A stretch of DNA of 10,849 nt from WHSM01 sp050701635. Its GTDB lineage: Bacteria > Actinomycetota > Actinomycetes > Mycobacteriales > Micromonosporaceae. Under the pieces are notes generated by a model. That model did no database searches. It was not told where the DNA came from and saw only the letters and a list, made by a program, of their open reading frames with translations. Positions 6,423 to 10,849 of the stretch are shown here, piece by piece (the first letter of the stretch is position 1; each line of letters begins with the position of its first letter). Location of the stretch: the NCBI GenBank assembly GCA_050701635.1, contig JBOGDF010000186.1, positions 1-10,849 on the forward strand, read 5' to 3'. The position numbers and the translations under genes were made by a program.

Positions 6423-7658
6423 TCAGCGGAGCAGCTGGCGACCCCGCAGCGCGAGCTCCATGGCGAGCCGCTGCTCGGGGTCGCCGAGCCGATCACCGAG
6501 CAGCTCCTCGAGCTGGCGCATCCGGTAGCGCACGGTCTGGGGATGTATTTCGAGCCGCGCCGCCACCTCGTTGATCCCGCCGTGGGTCTGCAGCCACGCC
6601 AACAATGTGGCGACCAGTCGCTCCCGCTGTTTATGCGTGAGCCCCTCGAAAGGCGCCAACACCTGACGGGCCAGCTCCAGGACCAGGAATTCGTCGCCGA
6701 GAAGCACCAGGTCGGTCAGGTGATCCGTACACCAGGTAATGGGTTGTACGGGCAGCACGCCGCGCTGCACCAGATTCAACGTACGGCGCGCCACCGCCAG
6801 AGAACGGCTCGCGTGGACCAGCTCCACGGTCGGCCCGACGACCACCCGCCGGCCGTCCGGCCCGTTGCCGAGCCGGCGCAGCTGGGCCCGTGGATCGGCG
6901 GTCACCAGGCACGGCTCGGCGCTCTCCAGATCGACCAGCACATCGCGGCTGAGCTCCAGCGGCGCCCACCGGTGCCGGTCCGAACGGCACTCCAGCGCGA
7001 CCGCGGCGACCCGCTCCGGCACCGTCCAGTCGGTGGTGGCGGCCAGCTCGACCAGCGTGGAGCGCGGCGGTGGCGGGTCGGCCAGCACCAGGCGCATCAG
7101 CTGCTGCCGGCGCCGCTCCAGGGCTCCGGCGTCACGTGCCTGCGCCTCGGCGTAGCCGGCGACCGCCACGGCGCAGATCTCGTCGACGTAGCTGAAGATC
7201 GCGTCGGCGACCGAGATCAACACATCCGCCGGTACGCCCATCGCCTGCCCGACCGTGCTCAGCCGGCGCCAGCACACCCGGGCGCCGACGCGTACCGCCG
7301 CCTGCAGGGAGTCCATGCTGCGGCCCTCGGCGTACTCGAGCCGGCCGGCGTTGCGGAACCACGCCCGCCACTCGTCGCGGGAGACGTTCGGGTTGCCCAC
7401 GCTGTCGAAGCCCTGCCGCACCGCCTGCTCCACGCTGCCGGTGAGTACGTGGCCGAACTTGCCCTCCAGTGGCTGGGCGTACGCCGGGACCTCCCGCTGG
7501 ATCTCGCGGATCATGTCGGCGACCACCCGGCCCAGCACCGGGCGCAGCCGATCGGCCAACTCCTTCGGGATGGTCGCCCAGATCTGGCGGGCGTCGCGTA
7601 CCGGGGTGGCGACGGCGGCTCGGCCGCGGGACCCGCGCGTCCCGTTGGTCGCAGTCAT
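6423..7658 (-). CDS. PucR/CdaR-type transcriptional regulator
   Basis: Cytosolic DNA-binding regulator, 411 residues from the chosen start. The C-terminal ~64 residues (348-411) are a PucR-type helix-turn-helix: LLAWLQTHGGINEVAARLEI then HPQTVRYRMRQLEELLGDRL. The middle (about 215-300) resembles the degenerate GGDEF-like segment of CdaR/PucR proteins (VAAVALECR, then VVVGPTVELVHASRSLAVAR). The N-terminal part, IPKELADRLRPVLGRVVADM onward, with GRSMDSLQAAVRVGARVCWR, resembles the helical N-terminal module common in the many actinobacterial members. The effector is unknown. Start: the ATG at 7658 has GAGG (7670-7667) 8 nt upstream; the GTG at 7667 overlaps that site, so it is less likely. It is divergent from the lipase and 58 bp upstream of the peptidase-like gene, so either or both could be targets. 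Confidence 0.85.
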   Translation of the reverse strand: MTATNGTRGSRGRAAVATPVRDARQIWATIPKELADRLRPVLGRVVADMIREIQREVPAYAQPLEGKFGHVLTGSVEQAVRQGFDSVGNPNVSRDEWRAWFRNAGRLEYAEGRSMDSLQAAVRVGARVCWRRLSTVGQAMGVPADVLISVADAIFSYVDEICAVAVAGYAEAQARDAGALERRRQQLMRLVLADPPPPRSTLVELAATTDWTVPERVAAVALECRSDRHRWAPLELSRDVLVDLESAEPCLVTADPRAQLRRLGNGPDGRRVVVGPTVELVHASRSLAVARRTLNLVQRGVLPVQPITWCTDHLTDLVLLGDEFLVLELARQVLAPFEGLTHKQRERLVATLLAWLQTHGGINEVAARLEIHPQTVRYRMRQLEELLGDRLGDPEQRLAMELALRGRQLLR

Positions 7659-7696
7659 CGGCAGCACCTCACGGGATGGGTGGGTGCCGCACCAGA

Positions 7697-7727
7697 AACC
7701 TACGGCACCGTACGTTACCGGACGTTA
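7697..7727 (-). promoter_or_regulatory. Possible promoter and direct repeat for the regulator gene
   Basis: TAGGTT on the minus strand (7702-7697) fits the TAGRNT -10 type. At the place expected for the -35 are two direct copies of ACGTTA (7712-7717 and 7722-7727), exactly one helical turn apart. No standard -35 is present, so activation or autoregulation through the repeats is a possibility. A start near 7690 would leave a leader of about 32 nt. Confidence 0.3.
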
Positions 7728-7886
7728 AGCTCGCCGCCGCGCGGTGTCAATGGCGGCCGTTTGTGCCCTGGAACCGCATCGGAAACTATTCGCGCGCGAC
7801 AATTTCCGGATCCCGAGTTATACGAATCTGATAATCGAACCCGGCGCGCTCAGATATCGCTGTTAGGCACAGGCGCCGCGCGGTTC

Positions 7887-7906
7887 TTTGTCACCGTACT
7901 GACAAA
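7887..7906. promoter_or_regulatory. 20-bp palindrome in the regulator-lipase divergent region
   Basis: TTTGTCA-N6-TGACAAA is a perfect 7-bp inverted repeat, spaced as expected for a dimeric regulator touching successive major grooves. It lies 36 bases upstream of the candidate lipase -35. The surrounding 7659-8011 spacer (353 bp) has no gene. It is AT-richer than the rest around 7775-7930 and also holds CGGAAA/TTTCCG (7780-7785, 7803-7808) inverted repeats. Confidence 0.45.
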
Positions 7907-7941
7907 TAGTTTGCGGTTTCTTCCGCTGTCACGGCGTTACC

Positions 7942-7971
7942 TTGACGGCGCCAATCAGCCGGTGTGATTCT
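7942..7971 (+). promoter_or_regulatory. Possible lipase promoter
   Basis: TTGACG (7942-7947) is followed after 18 bases by GATTCT (7966-7971). The -35 matches the housekeeping consensus well, the -10 only at its A and final T. The leader would be about 34 nt and includes the ribosome site GGGAG at 8001-8005. Confidence 0.4.
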
Positions 7972-8011
7972 TCCGGCCATCCCAGCCAGACATTTGTCGA
8001 GGGAGCCTGGA

Positions 8012-9244
8012 ATGAAACTCCTCCGCTCACGCATTCTCATCCTCGCGGCGGCGACCGCCATCGGCGCCGCCGCGCTCGCCACCGGCACCGCACAGGCCAC
8101 CACCGCCACCGCGACGTCCCGGGTGGCCGCGGCGGACTTCTACACCCCGCCCTCACCACTGCCGGCCGGCGCCGACGGCGACGTGATCCGCCACGAACCG
8201 ATGAACTTCTACAACGGCAGCCAGGCCACCGCGCAACGGATCATGTACCTGAGCCGCAACACCCACGGCGAGCGGATCGCGGTCACCGGCGCGATCCTCA
8301 CCCCGCGCTCGCCGTGGTTCGGCATCGGCGCGCGGCCGATCATCGGGTACGGCGTCGGCACCCAGGGGATGGGCGACCAGTGCGCACCGTCGAAGATCAT
8401 GGGCAGCTTCATGGAGTACGAGGACACGTACCTGTCCGGGCTGCTCAGCCGGGGGTACGCGATCGCGGTCACCGACTACGAAGGGCTCGGCACCCCGGGC
8501 AACCACACGTACGTCAACCGCGCCTCCGAGGCGTACGCCCTGCTGAACGTGGTCCGGGCCGCCCAGCGGCTGCCGGCCGCCGACCTGCCCGACGCCGGAC
8601 CGGTCGCCACCTTCGGCTACTCCCAGGGCGGCGGTGCCTCCGCCGCGGCGGTCGAGCTGGCGGCGTCGTACGCCCCCGAGCTCAAGATCAAAGGCGGGTA
8701 CGCCGGCGCCCCGCCCGCCGAGCTGAAGGCGGTCGGCCGCAGCCTCGACGGGCACTACGCCGCCGCGTTCCTCGGCTACGCGGTGATCAGCCTGGACACC
8801 GCGTACCCGGAGCTGGGGATCCCGGCGCTGCTCAACGAGCGCGGCACCCAGCTGTTCGCGGAGGTGGCGAAGGAGTGCATCGCCGAGAGCCTGGCCAAGC
8901 ACGCGTTCACCCGGTCCGAGACGCTGACCAAGGACGGCCGGCCGGTGACCGCGTACATGGACGAGGAGCCGTTCAACTCACGGGTCAACGAACAGCGGAT
9001 CGGGCTGCGCAAGCCCGCCGTCCCGACCCTGGTGCTGCACAGCTCCGGCGACGACATCGTCCCGTACGAGCAGGGCCGGCAGATGGCGCGTGACTGGTGC
9101 GCCCGGGGCGCCACGGTGCAGTTCACCACGCTGAGTACGGCCACCCACGTCGGCGCCATCCCGGAGACCGCCAACCACGTCTTCCCGTGGCTGGAGCAGC
9201 GCTTCGCCGGGATCCCGGCCGGCGGCAACTGCGGCCGGTTCTGA
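8012..9244 (+). CDS. Secreted lipase, LIP family alpha/beta hydrolase
   Basis: Exported esterase/lipase of 410 residues, resembling the secretory lipase (LIP) family that includes Candida CalA. The signal peptide MKLLRSRILILAAATAIGAA...TAQA is probably cut after Ala29. The nucleophile elbow is GYSQGG (202-207) with Ser204. DYEGLGTPG (155-163) is a family hallmark. The acid is in HSSGDDIVP (343-351), probably Asp347, and the base is His379 in TATHVG. A cap-like stretch (about 235-330) separates the nucleophile from the acid. Cysteines at 124, 289, 363 and 407 could form two disulfides. ATG 8012 is chosen because GGGAG (8001-8005) lies 6 nt upstream and the signal peptide begins there; the in-frame GTG at 7964 would prepend 16 non-signal residues and overlap the promoter. 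Substrate is not predictable: triglyceride, phospholipid or another acyl ester. A strong terminator follows. Confidence 0.9.
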   Translation: MKLLRSRILILAAATAIGAAALATGTAQATTATATSRVAAADFYTPPSPLPAGADGDVIRHEPMNFYNGSQATAQRIMYLSRNTHGERIAVTGAILTPRSPWFGIGARPIIGYGVGTQGMGDQCAPSKIMGSFMEYEDTYLSGLLSRGYAIAVTDYEGLGTPGNHTYVNRASEAYALLNVVRAAQRLPAADLPDAGPVATFGYSQGGGASAAAVELAASYAPELKIKGGYAGAPPAELKAVGRSLDGHYAAAFLGYAVISLDTAYPELGIPALLNERGTQLFAEVAKECIAESLAKHAFTRSETLTKDGRPVTAYMDEEPFNSRVNEQRIGLRKPAVPTLVLHSSGDDIVPYEQGRQMARDWCARGATVQFTTLSTATHVGAIPETANHVFPWLEQRFAGIPAGGNCGRF

Positions 9245-9248
9245 AACT

Positions 9249-9289
9249 CCCGGCCGGCGCCGGTCGCGTGGGCGCGGGCGCCGGCCGGG
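9249..9289 (+). terminator. Strong hairpin terminator after the lipase
   Basis: CCCGGCCGGCGCC (9249-9261) and GGCGCCGGCCGGG (9277-9289) form a 13-bp perfect GC stem with a 15-nt loop, beginning 5 bases after the stop codon. No U-tract follows. It separates the lipase from sepH. Confidence 0.75.
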
Positions 9290-9498
9290 CTCCACCCACC
9301 GCCCTGCGGGAGCGGGTGACTGGGATGCTGGCGATCGGTGTGGTAAGGCGGCCGGAGCGTCGGCGCGTCCCACCCGGATGCCGTAAGGTTCCGCGTACTG
9401 TGACCAGCACAGGCGAGTGAGCGTCGCGGGCCCGTCGGGGCCATGGGGTGGAGCGACCCACGCGCTGAGCCATTCGGCTGAGGGGACGGAGGACAGCG

Positions 9499-10554
9499 AT
9501 GCGGCCGGTACGCTTCGTGGCCCTCTCTGAGGACGGTCAGGCACTCGTGCTCTCCGACGAGGTGGGCCGCCTTCTCACACTGCCGCTCGATGATCGGCTC
9601 AGCAGCGCGGTCCGCCACGACAAGCAGGCGCACGGCCAGCTCGCGATGTCGATGGAGATGTCCCCCGCCCTGTCCCCCCGCGACATCCAGGCCCGGATCC
9701 GCGCCGGCGACTCCGCCGAAGAGGTGGCCCGGGTCGCCAACGTCCCCGTCGACCGGGTGCTCCGCTACGCCGGCCCCGTGCTGCAGGAGCGGGCGATGCT
9801 CGCCCAGCACGGACGGCGTACCAGGCTGCGCAGCTCGGAGTCCGGAGAGAGCCTCGCCGAGGTGATCGACAAGCGGCTCGCCGAGCACGGCGTGGACGCC
9901 GAGAAGGTCTCCTGGGACGCGTACCGCCGGGAGGACGGCACCTGGCGGATCGTCGCCAGCTGGCCCAGCGGCAAGGCCACCGCACAGGCGGTGTGGCAGC
10001 TCGACAAGGCCCGGCAGGTGATCACCGCCCACGACGACATGGCGCAGTTCCTGTCGGCGGAGCGGCCCGCGCCGCTGCTCGGCCAGGAGCCCGCGCCCGA
10101 GCCGGAGCTGTCCCGCCCCACCCGCGACGCGGTACGCGCGCTCCGCGAACACGGTGGCCACGAGCCGATCCGCCCCACCCGCGACATCGCCTCGCTGGAC
10201 ACCAACGAGATCACCGGCGGGCGCGGCCGCGGCGGCAGCCGCGACGTCACCCCGAACCGGGAGCCGCTACGCCGGGACGCGCTGCGCGCGGCGCTCGAGC
10301 GGCCGCTCGGCGAGACGGTGAAGTCCGGGTCGGAGGACACCGGCCCGGCGCGCAAGGACGAGCCGGCCGCCCCCGCCGCCAACCACAAGTCCGACTTCCG
10401 CTCCGAGGACGACACCGACACCAAGGAGATCCCGGCGGTGCCGTCGCTGGCGGTGCTGCGCGGACGGCGTAGCGACACCGGCTCCGGCAAGTCCCGCTCG
10501 GGTGACCGGGCTTCCCTGCCGAGCTGGGACGACGTCCTCTTCGGCGGGAAGTGA
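9499..10554 (+). CDS. sepH: Cell-division regulator SepH (DUF3071)
   Basis: Actinobacterial FtsZ-associated protein; in Streptomyces and mycobacteria SepH stimulates FtsZ assembly and affects septation. It is 351 residues long. The N-terminal domain (1-100) starts RPVRFVALSEDGQALVLSDE and includes a helix-turn-helix-like segment LSPRDIQARIRAG...VARVANVPVDRVLRYAGPVL (58-95). A second conserved part, SWDAYRREDGTWRIVASW (138-155), follows. Residues about 190-335 are low-complexity, charged and probably disordered. The end RASLPSWDDVLFGG (337-350) is the conserved C-terminal motif of the family. ATG 9499 has GGAGG (9488-9492) 6 nt upstream. The 209-bp region before it (9290-9498) holds -10-like TAAGGT (9384-9389) and TACTGT (9396-9401), neither with a clear -35, and a small inverted repeat CTGTG-N5-CACAG (9398-9412). 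Gene order near serC agrees with the assignment. Confidence 0.95.
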   Translation: MRPVRFVALSEDGQALVLSDEVGRLLTLPLDDRLSSAVRHDKQAHGQLAMSMEMSPALSPRDIQARIRAGDSAEEVARVANVPVDRVLRYAGPVLQERAMLAQHGRRTRLRSSESGESLAEVIDKRLAEHGVDAEKVSWDAYRREDGTWRIVASWPSGKATAQAVWQLDKARQVITAHDDMAQFLSAERPAPLLGQEPAPEPELSRPTRDAVRALREHGGHEPIRPTRDIASLDTNEITGGRGRGGSRDVTPNREPLRRDALRAALERPLGETVKSGSEDTGPARKDEPAAPAANHKSDFRSEDDTDTKEIPAVPSLAVLRGRRSDTGSGKSRSGDRASLPSWDDVLFGGK

Positions 10555-10607
10555 CGACGGGCGCAGTGTGCTCGCAAGCTGGCGCTTGCTCGCCATAGTC
10601 GTCACTT
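10549..10607 (+). terminator. Long imperfect hairpin straddling the sepH stop codon
   Basis: AAGTGACGAC (10549-10558, containing the TGA stop) pairs with GTCGTCACTT (10598-10607) in a perfect 10-bp outer stem. Inside, GCAAGC (10574-10579) pairs with GCTTGC (10584-10589) around a 4-nt loop, with an asymmetric internal loop between. CTTGCT follows. It may terminate sepH or protect the 3' end of its mRNA. Confidence 0.6.
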
Positions 10608-10615
10608 CTTGCTAG

Positions 10616-10635
10616 TCGGGGGGACGACCCCCCGA
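10616..10635 (+). terminator. Second, very GC-rich hairpin after sepH
   Basis: TCGGGGGG (10616-10623) and CCCCCCGA (10628-10635) form an 8-bp perfect stem with an ACGA loop, 8 bases after the first hairpin. The pair probably works as a tandem terminator. The same two elements could also be a dispersed extragenic repeat. Confidence 0.55.
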
Positions 10636-10642
10636 GCCCCCC

Positions 10643-10780
10643 GAAACCCCCACCACCGCGAGGCCAAACCTCCACCACCGCCAGGTAAAACCCCACCGCC
10701 GCCGGGCCAAACCACCACCGCCGCCGCCGGGCGGAACCCCCACGCCGCCGCCAAGCGGAAACCCACCACCCCCAACCCCC
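10643..10780. repeat. Degenerate tandem repeat, six units of 21-25 bp
   Basis: Six diverged units begin at about 10643, 10666, 10687, 10709, 10734 and 10758, lengths 23, 21, 22, 25, 24 and 23; a partial seventh starts at 10781. Each reads roughly (G)AAACCCCCACC, then CGCCGCC, then a GGCC/GGCG end. One strand is strongly C-rich, the other G-rich. There are no unique spacers, so this is not CRISPR. The minus-strand reading frame through it gives only a Gly/Val/Trp-rich peptide and is probably not a gene. Confidence 0.65.
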
Positions 10781-10787
10781 GAAACCC
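10762..10787 (-). other. Canonical G-quadruplex motif
   Basis: On the minus strand four G-tracts of 3, 5, 5 and 3 are separated by loops of 4, 2 and 4 bases (C-tracts at 10762-10764, 10769-10773, 10776-10780, 10785-10787 on the plus strand). This satisfies G3+N1-7 without exceptions. It lies at the distal end of the tandem repeat. Confidence 0.6.
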
Positions 10788-10802
10788 GGGCTCCGGAGGT
10801 TG

Positions 10803-10820
10803 GCGATCCACCAAGATCGC
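10803..10820. other. Small inverted repeat near the right edge
   Basis: GCGATC (10803-10808) and GATCGC (10815-10820) are 6-bp inverted copies with a 6-nt loop, followed by TGTTT. It could be a terminator or part of an extragenic repeat; the next gene is outside the window. Nothing else is seen up to 10849. Confidence 0.35.
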
Positions 10821-10849
10821 TGTTTGGGGAACGTTGCGGTGCGCCGCGT

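Noticed and set aside
5685..7967. 760-residue plus-strand open frame opposite the peptidase-like and regulator genes
   Set aside because: It is antisense to two genes with clear motifs and signal peptide. Its translation is Arg/Pro/Gln/His-rich with no domain, as expected from third-position GC bias.
8776..10161. 461-residue minus-strand open frame across lipase and sepH
   Set aside because: It runs antisense to two recognised genes and through a strong terminator hairpin, has biased composition, and has no ribosome site.
10643..10780. CRISPR array
   Set aside because: Units are contiguous and diverged without unique spacers, and there are no cas genes.
10602..10814. Minus-strand 70-residue Gly/Val/Trp-rich peptide through the repeat
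   Set aside because: It is a translation of a low-complexity repeat, crosses a hairpin, and has no ribosome site; stop-free by composition only.

Overview
The window reads as a stretch of chromosome from a high-GC actinobacterium. GC is very high, Val-Arg and Arg-Thr pairs are often written with GTAC-type codons, and the core genes (actinobacterial citrate synthase 2, actinobacterial-type SerC, SepH) are typical of the phylum. The style suggests Micromonosporaceae, but that is inference. I see no rRNA, tRNA, CRISPR array, insertion sequence or phage gene.

Layout. On the minus strand at the left edge are pdxH (1135-1788) and, overlapping its stop codon, an MFS exporter that runs off the window (1-1138). 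Divergent from pdxH is citA, citrate synthase 2 (2016-3119). Next are a small secreted beta-trefoil lectin-like protein (3277-3777), then serC, phosphoserine aminotransferase (3934-5061). Between serC and the SepH cell-division gene (9499-10554) lies a block of about 4.4 kb. It holds a secreted pyroglutamyl-peptidase-like protein (5090-6364, minus), a PucR-type regulator just upstream of it on the same strand (6423-7658, minus), and a divergent secreted lipase of the LIP family (8012-9244, plus). The last 300 bases after sepH hold two hairpins, a degenerate ~23-bp tandem repeat, a G-quadruplex motif and no gene.

How the parts relate. pdxH makes the PLP that SerC uses, and citA, serC and sepH are housekeeping genes that also lie close together in Mycobacterium tuberculosis (serC and sepH adjacent, citA nearby). 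The lectin, the peptidase-like protein and the lipase all carry signal peptides and look like accessory exported proteins inserted between these core genes. Most units end in long GC-rich hairpins (3787-3834, 5080-5112, 9249-9289, 10549-10635), so each is probably transcribed on its own. The regulator and the peptidase-like gene may form an operon. The 353-bp region between the regulator and the lipase carries shared short motifs and a 20-bp palindrome, so the regulator may control both sides.

The most unusual item is the peptidase-like protein. It keeps the GFDPF...NPS signature and the Glu and His positions of pyroglutamyl peptidase I (MEROPS C15), but has Ser358 where the catalytic Cys should be, and no Cys at all in that domain.
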